From the NCBI GenBank assembly GCA_050945155.1, contig JBMNSK010000002.1, positions 1-64,000 on the forward strand: DNA of 64,000 nt, given 5' to 3'. Source of the DNA: JBMNSK01 sp050945155. GTDB taxonomy: Bacteria > Actinomycetota > Coriobacteriia > Coriobacteriales > Eggerthellaceae. The position numbers and the translations under genes were made by a program. Of the stretch, positions 25,674 to 32,627 are shown piece after piece; within the stretch, counting starts at the first letter, position 1, and each line of letters opens with the position of its first letter. Below the pieces are notes generated by a model, which was not told the DNA's origin, did no database searches, and saw only the letters and a list, made by a program, of their open reading frames with translations.

Positions 25674-26552
25674 ATGGATATTACAGAACTGGCACTCGAT
25701 GTGCTTTTCGACGCAACAAAAGACACGCTGTACCTGATTCCTTTTCTCTTCCTTACTTATTTAGTAATGGAGTGGCTTGAGCACAAAACCGGTGATAAGG
25801 CTGAGGCAAGCATTCGAAGGGCAGGCAGCTTAGGTCCCTTAATCGGGTCTTTTCTTGGCATTGTTCCCCAGTGTGGATTTTCGGCCGCAGCGGCGACACT
25901 CTATGCTGGTCGTGTCATCACCTTTGGCACGCTTTTTTCAGTCTTTCTTGTCACCTCTGATGAGATGCTGCCCATCTTTATCGCTGAGCAGGTAAGTCCT
26001 GATGTCATCATTAAGATTCTTGCAACAAAGGTCATCATCGGCGTCGTCATGGGCTTTATTGCCGATGGCGTGCTTCGCGTCTTGCACAAACTCGACCTCT
26101 CATTTCATATCCATGTGCTCTGCGAGCAAGATCACTGCCACTGTGACCAAGAGGAGAGTGGTATTTTCAGGAGCGCGCTGCGCCATACGCTTCAGGTAAC
26201 TCTGTTTATCTTTCTTATTACGCTTCTTATTAACGGAATTCTTGCAGCAGTTGGCGAAGATGCGCTTGCGTCATTCATCGGTCAAAACCCGATACTTGCA
26301 ATCTTTGGGTCAACGCTTGTGGGACTGGTACCTAACTGTGCGGCTAGCGTTGCTATTACTCAGCTCTACCTTGATGGCATCCTCGGCCCAGCAGCCATGA
26401 TGTCAGGCTTGCTTGTTTCTGCCGGTGTTGGTCTCTTGATTCTTTTCAGGAACAACCGTCACCTTAAGCAAAACCTCATCATTGTGGCGCTTTTATATGG
26501 AACGGGAGTTTTCTGGGGACTTATTATCTATGCCCTCGGCATCGTGTACTAG
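25674..26552 (+). CDS. Putative 10-TM heavy-metal exporter (ArsP_2-like permease)
   Basis: A 292-residue membrane protein with two homologous halves. Each half bears a signature: V-P-Q-C-G-F-S at about 64-70 and V-P-N-C-A-A-S at about 219-225, both followed by a helix of small residues. This pattern belongs to the putative manganese/arsenic exporter family. Between the halves lies a cytoplasmic loop with a metal-binding look, containing H-I-H, Cys150 and the run H-C-H-C at about 154-157. The hydrophobic segments fit eight to ten spans. The stop codon TAG overlaps the stop of the convergent universal stress protein (shared CTAG). The transported ion cannot be read from the sequence. Confidence 0.8.
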   Translation: MDITELALDVLFDATKDTLYLIPFLFLTYLVMEWLEHKTGDKAEASIRRAGSLGPLIGSFLGIVPQCGFSAAAATLYAGRVITFGTLFSVFLVTSDEMLPIFIAEQVSPDVIIKILATKVIIGVVMGFIADGVLRVLHKLDLSFHIHVLCEQDHCHCDQEESGIFRSALRHTLQVTLFIFLITLLINGILAAVGEDALASFIGQNPILAIFGSTLVGLVPNCAASVAITQLYLDGILGPAAMMSGLLVSAGVGLLILFRNNRHLKQNLIIVALLYGTGVFWGLIIYALGIVY

Positions 26553-26971
26553 TCGCTATCCTTTGCAATAAGAACCGGGATATTCGAGCCTTGAACGACG
26601 GCAGCGCTCACACTTCCAAGGTAGCCCTTCACACCGCTCATACCACGTGATCCCATAGCAATCAAATCACAGGCCTCGTCACGCGCACATTGAAGAATTA
26701 AGTCGGCAGGAGACGTACCTTTCAGAAGAACTACGTGCGACTTGTTTGCAAGTTTTGAGCTGAAGTCTTCCAGTTCGTTGCAACGGTTTTCCGCCTCATC
26801 AAGGAGGGCAGTGTCGGCACCGGAAGCGACGAGGTTTGCATAGATTTTCATGACATGGACGAGCACAACTTCGATAGATGGATCTTCTTTTCCGATTTCG
26901 GCAGCAAGTTGAAGTGCCTTTTGGGACTGGATGGAGCCGTCATAGGCGACAAGAATTTTTGAACACCACAT
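26549..26971 (-). CDS. Universal stress protein (UspA family)
   Basis: A single-domain 140-residue UspA-fold protein. The N-terminal strand K-I-L-V-A-Y-D-G-S is typical, and the ATP-binding pattern G-x2-G-x9-G-S is present as G-S-R-G-M-S-G-V-K-G-Y-L-G-S-V near residues 108-122, so it is expected to bind ATP. Such proteins respond to growth arrest and stress; the target is unknown. It is transcribed alone and converges on the exporter, with overlapping stop codons and no room for a terminator between them. Confidence 0.92.
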   Translation of the reverse strand: MWCSKILVAYDGSIQSQKALQLAAEIGKEDPSIEVVLVHVMKIYANLVASGADTALLDEAENRCNELEDFSSKLANKSHVVLLKGTSPADLILQCARDEACDLIAMGSRGMSGVKGYLGSVSAAVVQGSNIPVLIAKDSD

Positions 26972-27180
26972 GTCATGCCTTTCGATGGACGCTGAAAAGC
27001 GATTACATATTGCTCTCTATTATAGGCACGTAATACGTGGGCGCTGCTTACTAAATTTCTAAACGGAACTTTCAAAAAAATTGCCGTTGTGAAATCATCG
27101 CACCTTGCCTCAATACATAAGTCCCAGATTGTCGCTTTGCCAGTAACCGTTGGTGGCAATGTGTTGATGCATTTCTTTCG

Positions 27181-27209
27181 TTGACGCTGGGAAAGTCGGC
27201 GGGTACAAT
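27181..27209 (+). promoter_or_regulatory. tRNA promoter
   Basis: TTGACG at 27181-27186 and TACAAT at 27204-27209, exactly 17 bases apart, ending 18 bases before tRNA-Lys. This is the closest match to the vegetative sigma consensus in the window. Confidence 0.8.
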
Positions 27210-27227
27210 GACTAGACGCATTGCGCG

Positions 27228-27303
27228 GGGCCGTTAGCTCAGTTGGTAGAGCAGGGGACTTTTAATCCCAAGGTCGCGGGTTCGATTCCCTCACGGCCCA
27301 CCA
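27228..27303 (+). tRNA. tRNA-Lys (TTT)
   Basis: Cloverleaf folds fully: acceptor GGGCCGT pairs with ACGGCCC, D arm GCTC/GAGC, anticodon loop CTTTTAA with anticodon TTT, T arm with GGTTCGATT. The discriminator is A and CCA is encoded (27301-27303). The stem pair 27-43 is a G-A mismatch. Confidence 0.97.
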
Positions 27304-27331
27304 TTTTCTTGGCGCATGCATTCTTTGTGCT

Positions 27332-27405
27332 TGGGCCATCGTCCAACGGCAGGACTCTGGTTTTTGGTACCAGCTATCTAGGTTCGAATCCTGGTGGCCC
27401 AGCCA
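27332..27405 (+). tRNA. tRNA-Gln (TTG)
   Basis: Acceptor TGGGCCA pairs with TGGCCCA; anticodon stem CTGGT/ACCAG with loop TTTTGGT gives anticodon TTG. T loop GGTTCGAATCC is canonical, discriminator G, CCA encoded. It lies 28 bases after tRNA-Lys and likely shares its transcript. Confidence 0.97.
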
Positions 27406-27459
27406 AAAAAGTAAGTTCCACATAGCAATAAAGTGCGCAGGAGAAGATTAAGGACTTTG

Positions 27460-27472
27460 GTCACTTTGTGAC
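27460..27472. repeat. Inverted repeat upstream of infA
   Basis: GTCAC, TTT, GTGAC. It lies just upstream of the infA promoter elements and could be an operator; no binder is known. Confidence 0.35.
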
Positions 27473-27486
27473 GGTTGGATTTTCCC

Positions 27487-27515
27487 TGCACAGAAAGCAA
27501 AAATTTTGCTATCAT
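27487..27515 (+). promoter_or_regulatory. infA / ribosomal operon promoter
   Basis: TGCACA at 27487-27492, a 17-base spacer and TATCAT at 27510-27515, the latter with an extended -10 TGC. The predicted start leaves a leader of about 40 bases before infA. Confidence 0.5.
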
Positions 27516-27560
27516 CTTTGTTTGCTGCTTGCTTAATTTACGTTACTTAAAGGAGTTCTT

Positions 27561-27779
27561 TTGACCAAACAAGACGTCATCGAACTGGAGGGCACTGTCC
27601 TTGAGGCGCTCCCGAACGCAATGTTTAGGGTAGAGCTCGAAAACGGCCACAAGATATTGGCCCATATCTCAGGCAAAATGCGTATGCATTACATCAAAAT
27701 TTTGCCCGGTGACAAGGTCACAGTAGAACTATCGGTATATGACCTCAACCGAGGTCGCATCACTTACCGCTTTAAATAA
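27561..27779 (+). CDS. infA: Translation initiation factor IF-1
   Basis: A 72-residue OB-fold factor that occupies the A site of the 30S subunit during initiation. The E-L-E-G-T-V-L-E-A-L-P-N-A-M-F-R-V-E-L segment and the terminal G-R-I-T-Y-R-F-K are hallmarks. It begins with TTG, set by a strong AAAGGAG seven bases upstream. The gene opens the S13-S11-S4-RpoA-L17 run but is parted from rpmJ by an unusually long 223-base gap with repeats. Confidence 0.97.
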   Translation: MTKQDVIELEGTVLEALPNAMFRVELENGHKILAHISGKMRMHYIKILPGDKVTVELSVYDLNRGRITYRFK

Positions 27780-27790
27780 CGAATAATTCT

Positions 27791-27805
27791 GCCCTGCAGC
27801 AGGGC
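27791..27805 (+). repeat. Small hairpin after infA
   Basis: GCCCTG, CAG, CAGGGC, 11 bases after the infA stop, followed by CTAATT rather than a U-run. At most a weak attenuator. Confidence 0.4.
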
Positions 27806-27858
27806 CTAATTGTGCAGTTTCTATGTACATAGAGGCTTTATGCGCTCATACCGTCGGC

Positions 27859-27939
27859 GCAGTAGGGCATGAGGGTAAGCAGTAAACGTAAGTAAGCACA
27901 GCAAAGTAAGATCGTAAGCAGTAGGGCATTTCTTGTAAG
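27859..27939 (+). repeat. GTAAG repeat cluster in the infA-rpmJ gap
   Basis: GTAAG occurs six times between 27875 and 27939 (27875, 27888, 27892, 27906, 27914, 27935), and the 12-mer GCAGTAGGGCAT occurs at 27859-27870 and 27918-27929. The copies are irregularly spaced and code for nothing evident. The role is unknown; a protein-binding array or a structured leader for rpmJ-rpsM are possible. Confidence 0.6.
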
Positions 27940-28002
27940 CCTTGTCGCCAGCGGCTGGGGGGCAGGTTGTATGAGGAGTGCATAACCGAAAGGAAATGGA
28001 AA

Positions 28003-28116
28003 ATGAAGGTACGTCCTTCGGTCAAAAAAATGTGCGATAAGTGCAAGATTATCAGGCGCCATGGCAAGGTGTATGTCATCTGCGAAAATCCTCGCCATAA
28101 GCAGCGTCAGGGCTAG
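28003..28116 (+). CDS. rpmJ: Ribosomal protein L36
   Basis: A 37-residue protein beginning M-K-V-R-P-S-V-K-K-M-C-D-K-C-K, with the zinc ligands Cys11, Cys14, Cys27 and His32. This is the zinc-binding C+ form of L36. AAAGGAAATGG lies just before the ATG. It sits between infA and rpsM as in most bacteria. Confidence 0.97.
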   Translation: MKVRPSVKKMCDKCKIIRRHGKVYVICENPRHKQRQG

Positions 28117-28134
28117 GAAGAAGGAGAAAATCAT

Positions 28135-28503
28135 ATGGCACGTCTTGCTGGTGTCGACCTTCCTCGCGACAAGCGCATCGAAGTTGGCCTGACCTATATC
28201 TACGGTATTGGTCTTTCCACTTCGAAGAAGATCTTGAGCGAAACAGGTGTTAATCCTGATGTTCGTTGCAATGATCTGACGGAAGATGATTTGTCGAAAC
28301 TACGCGACTATATTCAGGCAAACCTCCCAGTCGAAGGTGATTTACACCGTGAGGTTTCCCAAAACGTTAAGCGTCTCATGGAAATTGGTTGCTACCGAGG
28401 CCTCCGTCACCGCCGTGGACTGCCCGTTCGCGGTCAGCGTACGCATACAAATGCGCGTACTCGTAAAGGTCCAAGGAAGCAAATCGGCGGAAAGAAGAAG
28501 TGA
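28135..28503 (+). CDS. rpsM: Ribosomal protein S13
   Basis: Small-subunit head protein contacting the P-site tRNA and the large subunit. The 122-residue length and the C-terminal R-G-L-P-V-R-G-Q-R-T-H-T-N-A-R-T-R-K-G signature are standard. GAAGGAG precedes the ATG, 18 bases after rpmJ. It is part of the S13-S11-S4-RpoA-L17 operon. Nothing unusual is seen. Confidence 0.98.
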   Translation: MARLAGVDLPRDKRIEVGLTYIYGIGLSTSKKILSETGVNPDVRCNDLTEDDLSKLRDYIQANLPVEGDLHREVSQNVKRLMEIGCYRGLRHRRGLPVRGQRTHTNARTRKGPRKQIGGKKK

Positions 28504-28513
28504 GGTAGCTTAA

Positions 28514-28909
28514 GTGGCAAAGAAAAACGTACATTCGCGCATTAAGCGTTCCGAGCGCAAGAATATTGCCGTTGGCGCTGCGCATATTAAGTCTACGTTC
28601 AACAATACGATAGTGAGCATCACTGACCCGCAGGGCAACGTGATTGCATGGCAGTCTGCAGGAACCGTTGGTTTCAAGGGCTCAAGGAAGTCCACTCCTT
28701 TCGCTGCACAGATGGCAGCGGAGTCCTGCGCAAAGACCGCTATGGAGCACGGATTGCACAAGGTTTCAGTTTTCGTGAAGGGCCCTGGCTCTGGTCGCGA
28801 GACTGCTATTCGCTCTCTGCAGGCAGCTGGTCTGGAGATTTCCAGCATCCAGGATTGCACACCCATTCCGCACAACGGTTGCCGTCCGCGCAAGCGTCGT
28901 CGCGTATAG
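28514..28909 (+). CDS. rpsK: Ribosomal protein S11
   Basis: Platform protein of the 30S subunit lying near the mRNA exit site. The N-G-C-R-P-R-K-R-R-R-V C terminus and the G-P-G-S-G-R-E-T-A-I-R motif are diagnostic; 131 residues is usual. It starts with GTG, 10 bases after the rpsM stop, with GAGG upstream. Confidence 0.98.
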   Translation: MAKKNVHSRIKRSERKNIAVGAAHIKSTFNNTIVSITDPQGNVIAWQSAGTVGFKGSRKSTPFAAQMAAESCAKTAMEHGLHKVSVFVKGPGSGRETAIRSLQAAGLEISSIQDCTPIPHNGCRPRKRRRV

Positions 28910-28927
28910 TTGAAAGGACAGTTCATT

Positions 28928-29521
28928 ATGGCAATTAACAGGACTCCGGTTCTGAAGCGTTGCAGGCAATTAGGCATCGATCCTGTTGTTTTGGGATATT
29001 CCGGAAAGGAATCTAAGCGTGAGCCTAAGCGCCGCCGCAAGGAAAGTGAATACGGCATGCAGCTTCGTGAGAAGCAGAAGGCTAAGTTTATTTATGGTGT
29101 GCTCGAAAAGCAGTTCCGCAACTACTTCAAGCGCGCTAAGAGCATGGAAGGCGTAACGGGTGAAAACCTGATGGCTCTTCTTGAGTGCAGGCTGGACAAT
29201 GTTGTGTTCCGTCTGGGCTTTGCTCGCACCCGCAAAGAGGCACGCCAGACCGTTACTCATGGTCACATTACGGTAAATGGACGCAGGGTTGATATTCCGT
29301 CCTTCCGCGTTCGTCCGGGCGATTTAGTTGCAGTTGCTCCTAAAGCAAAAGAACTTCTCGTCATTAAGAGTGCTTTGATTAGCAACGAACGCGTTCAGGT
29401 TCCTGCATGGCTTGAAGTCGACATTGAGAAACTTCAAGGAAGTGTGCTTGCGCTTCCGCAACGCGATCAGATTGATTTAGACATCAACGAACAGCTTATC
29501 GTCGAGCTTTACTCGAAGTAA
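28928..29521 (+). CDS. rpsD: Ribosomal protein S4
   Basis: Primary 16S rRNA binder that nucleates 30S assembly and, in many bacteria, represses its own operon. The S4-type RNA-binding domain lies at about residues 90-150 (R-L-D-N-V-V-F-R-L-G-F-A, then V-N-G-R-R-V-D-I-P-S). The frame is open to a TTG at 28910, but the ATG at 28928 preceded by GAAAGGA gives the conserved M-A-I-N-R start. The N terminus lacks the Cys zinc knuckle, the C- form. Confidence 0.97.
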   Translation: MAINRTPVLKRCRQLGIDPVVLGYSGKESKREPKRRRKESEYGMQLREKQKAKFIYGVLEKQFRNYFKRAKSMEGVTGENLMALLECRLDNVVFRLGFARTRKEARQTVTHGHITVNGRRVDIPSFRVRPGDLVAVAPKAKELLVIKSALISNERVQVPAWLEVDIEKLQGSVLALPQRDQIDLDINEQLIVELYSK

Positions 29522-29551
29522 TCGCGCTTATATATAAGGAGGCTAATAAGC

Positions 29552-30505
29552 ATGACAGAGTTTATGAGGCCGACAGTTGAAATCGAAGAAGTAAACGATA
29601 CTGTAGCGCGCTTCATTGTAGAACCGCTTGAGCGTGGATATGGTGCGACATTGGGCAACAGCCTGCGTCGTGTTTTGCTTTCCTCTCTCGATGGCGCGAA
29701 GGCTACCGCCATTCAGATTGAGGGTGTTCAGCATGAGTTCACCACGGCCGAGGGTATCATTGAAGACATCACAGACATTGTTCTGAACGTGAAGGGGCTC
29801 GTTTTTGCAGCTCTGAACGATGATATTGAAGAAGCAGTAGCTCACGTTTCCGTTGAAGGTCCTTGCACCGTAACGGGCGCAGACCTCGAGGTACCTACTG
29901 AGTTTACGCTCATTAACCCCGATCACGTCATTGCAACCGTTGCTGACGGTGGTCAGCTCAACATGACGATTCGCATCGGCGTTGGACGTGGCTATGTATC
30001 TGCTGAGCACAACAAGCGTGCTGAGGACCCAATCGGCATCATTCATGTTGATTCTTTGTTCTCACCGGTACGTCGTTGCACCATGAACGTTACCGACACG
30101 CGTGTTGGTCAGCGTACCGACTATGACAAGCTGGTTCTGGAAGTTGAAACAGACGGCTCCATTACGCCTGCTGAGGCAGTGAGCAGCGCTGTAAACATCA
30201 TCAACCAGTACATGGGCGCTTTCTCCGTTATCAATGGTGATGAAGGTGACGAGGAAGAGGGCGAAGTACCGTCCATCTTTGCACCGGAGGGCCAGGAGAC
30301 CAACGCCGAGCTTGATAAGCAGATTGAAGACCTTGATCTTTCTGTTCGTTCTTACAACTGCTTGAAGCGTGCAGGTATTCACTCAGTACGCCAGCTGGTC
30401 GAGTTCTCTGAGAACGATTTGCTGAATATTAGGAACTTTGGGGCGAAGTCCATTGAGGAAGTGAAGGACAAGCTTATCTCCATGGACCTCAATTTGAAGC
30501 AATAG
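29552..30505 (+). CDS. rpoA: RNA polymerase alpha subunit
   Basis: Dimerising scaffold of RNA polymerase; its C-terminal domain binds UP elements and activators. The N-terminal domain has F-I-V-E-P-L-E-R-G-Y-G-A-T-L-G-N-S-L-R-R near residues 21-40; after an acidic linker (about 230-255, E-G-D-E-E-E-G-E) the C-terminal domain contains L-D-L-S-V-R-S-Y-N-C-L-K-R-A and N-F-G-A-K-S-I-E-E-V. 317 residues. AAGGAGGC precedes the ATG. Confidence 0.98.
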   Translation: MTEFMRPTVEIEEVNDTVARFIVEPLERGYGATLGNSLRRVLLSSLDGAKATAIQIEGVQHEFTTAEGIIEDITDIVLNVKGLVFAALNDDIEEAVAHVSVEGPCTVTGADLEVPTEFTLINPDHVIATVADGGQLNMTIRIGVGRGYVSAEHNKRAEDPIGIIHVDSLFSPVRRCTMNVTDTRVGQRTDYDKLVLEVETDGSITPAEAVSSAVNIINQYMGAFSVINGDEGDEEEGEVPSIFAPEGQETNAELDKQIEDLDLSVRSYNCLKRAGIHSVRQLVEFSENDLLNIRNFGAKSIEEVKDKLISMDLNLKQ

Positions 30506-30518
30506 GAGACTTGTAACA

Positions 30519-31193
30519 ATGAGACACAACTACAAGGGTCGTAAGCTCGGAACCGACTCGAGCCATACGCGTGCAATGCGCCGCAGCTTAACCTGCGCCC
30601 TGCTTTTAAACGACCGTATTAAGACGGTCGAGCAGCGCGCTAAGGAAATTCGTCCTGACGTAGACCACATCATTACCTGGGCTAAGAAGGGCGACCTTCA
30701 TTCTCGCCGTCTTGCTATCGCCGCTTTGGGTGACAAGGAAGTTGTCCGTGAGGTTTTCGAAAAGGCCGCACAGGGCATGTGGGCAGACCGTAACGGCGGT
30801 TACACCCGCATCTACAAGCTCGGCAACCGCAAAGGCGACAATGCCCCCATGGTTATCATGGAAATTGTAAGCGAAGCTGTTGCTCCGGCTGAGAAGAAGG
30901 AAGAGAAGAAGGCTACTCCAAAGAAGGTAAGTCCAAAGCCAGTTAAGGCAGAGGAAGAGGCCGAAGAGACAGCCGAGGAAAAAGCAGCTGAAGAAGCTAC
31001 GGAAGAGAAGGCTGAAGAGGCTACCGATGAGAAGCCAGCTGAGGCCGCTGAAGAAAAAGCTGAGGAAGCTGGTGCCGCAGAAGAAGAAAAACCTGCGGAA
31101 GAAGAGGCAACTGAGCCTGCTGAAGACAAGGCCGCTGAAAAGGCTGAAGACAAGGCTGATGAGGGCGAAGAAAAGGCGGAAGACGCCGAATAG
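30519..31193 (+). CDS. rplQ: Ribosomal protein L17 with acidic C-terminal tail
   Basis: Large-subunit protein near the exit tunnel. Residues 1 to about 119 are a normal L17 (M-R-H-N-Y-K-G-R-K-L-G start, R-A-M-R-R-S-L, I-Y-K-L-G-N-R-K-G-D). Residues about 120-224 are an Ala/Glu/Lys/Pro low-complexity tail built from variations of E-E-K-A and A-E-E-A, strongly acidic toward the end. The tail nearly doubles the protein. The frame is intact and ends before a good terminator, so it is not an annotation artefact. Its role is unknown. The operon ends here. Confidence 0.96.
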   Translation: MRHNYKGRKLGTDSSHTRAMRRSLTCALLLNDRIKTVEQRAKEIRPDVDHIITWAKKGDLHSRRLAIAALGDKEVVREVFEKAAQGMWADRNGGYTRIYKLGNRKGDNAPMVIMEIVSEAVAPAEKKEEKKATPKKVSPKPVKAEEEAEETAEEKAAEEATEEKAEEATDEKPAEAAEEKAEEAGAAEEEKPAEEEATEPAEDKAAEKAEDKADEGEEKAEDAE

Positions 31194-31229
31194 GTTTTGT
31201 ATCGCTTTCACCTTACTTGGGTATTTCAT

Positions 31230-31262
31230 AAGGGCGCTTTCACAAGCGCCCTTTTTCTTTTG
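31230..31262 (+). terminator. Intrinsic terminator after rplQ
   Basis: AAGGGCGCTT, loop TCAC, AAGCGCCCTT, then TTTCTTTTG. A 10-base-pair stem with a U-rich tail, closing the ribosomal operon. Confidence 0.92.
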
Positions 31263-31267
31263 TCGCG

Positions 31268-31276
31268 TGCTATGAT
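31268..31276 (+). promoter_or_regulatory. Extended -10 promoter element for eno
   Basis: TGCTATGAT, identical to the element before the amidohydrolase operon, six bases after the rplQ terminator and 44 before the eno start. No clear -35. Confidence 0.55.
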
Positions 31277-31320
31277 TAGCGCTGTTAATCATTGGCAAAA
31301 AGGTCTCAGGGAGGCAAGTA

Positions 31321-32613
31321 ATGAGCACCATCGTTGATGTCTATGGGCGCGAAGTTTTGGACTCGCGTGGCAACCCAACCGTAGAGGTAGAAGTATTGCT
31401 TGAAGACGGGTCACTCGGACGCGCCATGGTCCCCTCGGGCGCATCGACAGGCGCCTTTGAAGCCGTGGAGTTGCGTGATGGCGACAAGTCTCGCTATCTT
31501 GGCAAGGGCGTTTTGAATGCCGTTGATAATGTAAACACGGAAATCGCAGAAATCCTTGTTGGCCTTGATGCTCTCGACCAGCGCAAGGTTGACGAGGCTA
31601 TGATTGCTGCTGACGGAACAGAGAACAAGGGCCGTTTCGGAGCTAATGCAATTCTTGGAGCATCACTCGCTGCTGCGCGTGCTCAGGCTGATTCGGCAGA
31701 CTTACCTCTTTATAAATACGTCGGAGGCGTCAACGCTCATATTCTTCCGACTCCTATGATGAACATCCTTAATGGCGGTGTTCACGCAGATAACAACGTT
31801 GACTTCCAAGAATTTATGATTATGCCAGTAGGTGCAGAAAGCTTCCGCGAGGCACTGCGCTGGTGTGCTGAAATCTACCACACCTTAAAGAAGGTTCTTC
31901 ACAATGCTGGCCTTGGTGGCGGCGTTGGAGATGAAGGCGGTTTTGCCCCGAACTTCAAAACAAATGAAGAGCCACTTCAGTACATCGTAAAGGCCTGTGA
32001 AGAAGCGGGCTATAAGCCGGGTTCTCAGATTATGTTTGCTATGGATCCTGCTTCGACTGAGTTTTATAACGCAGAGACTGGCAAGTATGTCCTTGCGGGC
32101 GAGAACCGCGAACTGACTTCTGATGAGATGGTGGAGTACTGGGCAAACCTCGTTGAGAAGTACCCCATTATTTCACTTGAAGACGGCATGGCTGAAGAAG
32201 ACTGGGACGGTTGGAAGAAGCTGACTGACCGTATCGGCGATAAAGTACAACTCGTTGGCGACGACCTTTTCGTAACCAACTCTGAGCGCCTAGCCAAAGG
32301 TATCAGCCTTGGTTGTGCCAATGCTATTCTCATTAAGGTAAATCAGATTGGCAGCCTGACTGAAACCCTTGAGGCTATTCAGATGGCGAAGCAGGCAGGC
32401 TATGCCTGTGTCATGAGCCACCGTTCGGGCGAAACGGAAGATACCACCATCGCCGATTTGGCTGTTGCCCTGAATACAGGCCAAATCAAGACCGGCGCTC
32501 CATGCCGTTCCGACCGCATTGCAAAGTACAACCAACTGCTGCGCATTGAAGAAGACTTAGGAGACCAAAGCTCATACGCCGGTTTGAATGCTTTCTATAA
32601 CATCGAGCGATAA
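31321..32613 (+). CDS. eno: Enolase
   Basis: Converts 2-phosphoglycerate to phosphoenolpyruvate in glycolysis, with magnesium. 430 residues; G-R-E-V-L-D-S-R-G-N-P-T-V near the N terminus, G-D-E-G-G-F-A-P with the catalytic Glu at about 202-209, the metal Asp in S-L-E-D-G-M, and the signature I-L-I-K-V-N-Q-I-G-S-L-T-E-T near residue 337 with the catalytic Lys. GGGAGG precedes the ATG. It starts a transcript with alr and a glycosylase, with gpmA, another glycolytic gene, 3 kb on. Confidence 0.98.
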   Translation: MSTIVDVYGREVLDSRGNPTVEVEVLLEDGSLGRAMVPSGASTGAFEAVELRDGDKSRYLGKGVLNAVDNVNTEIAEILVGLDALDQRKVDEAMIAADGTENKGRFGANAILGASLAAARAQADSADLPLYKYVGGVNAHILPTPMMNILNGGVHADNNVDFQEFMIMPVGAESFREALRWCAEIYHTLKKVLHNAGLGGGVGDEGGFAPNFKTNEEPLQYIVKACEEAGYKPGSQIMFAMDPASTEFYNAETGKYVLAGENRELTSDEMVEYWANLVEKYPIISLEDGMAEEDWDGWKKLTDRIGDKVQLVGDDLFVTNSERLAKGISLGCANAILIKVNQIGSLTETLEAIQMAKQAGYACVMSHRSGETEDTTIADLAVALNTGQIKTGAPCRSDRIAKYNQLLRIEEDLGDQSSYAGLNAFYNIER

Positions 32614-32627
32614 TCGCAGGTAGCACT

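Noticed and set aside
30606..31331. A 241-codon open frame antisense to rplQ
   Set aside because: Product is a Leu/Phe/Ser run created by the complement of the Glu/Lys-rich L17 tail; no family signal.
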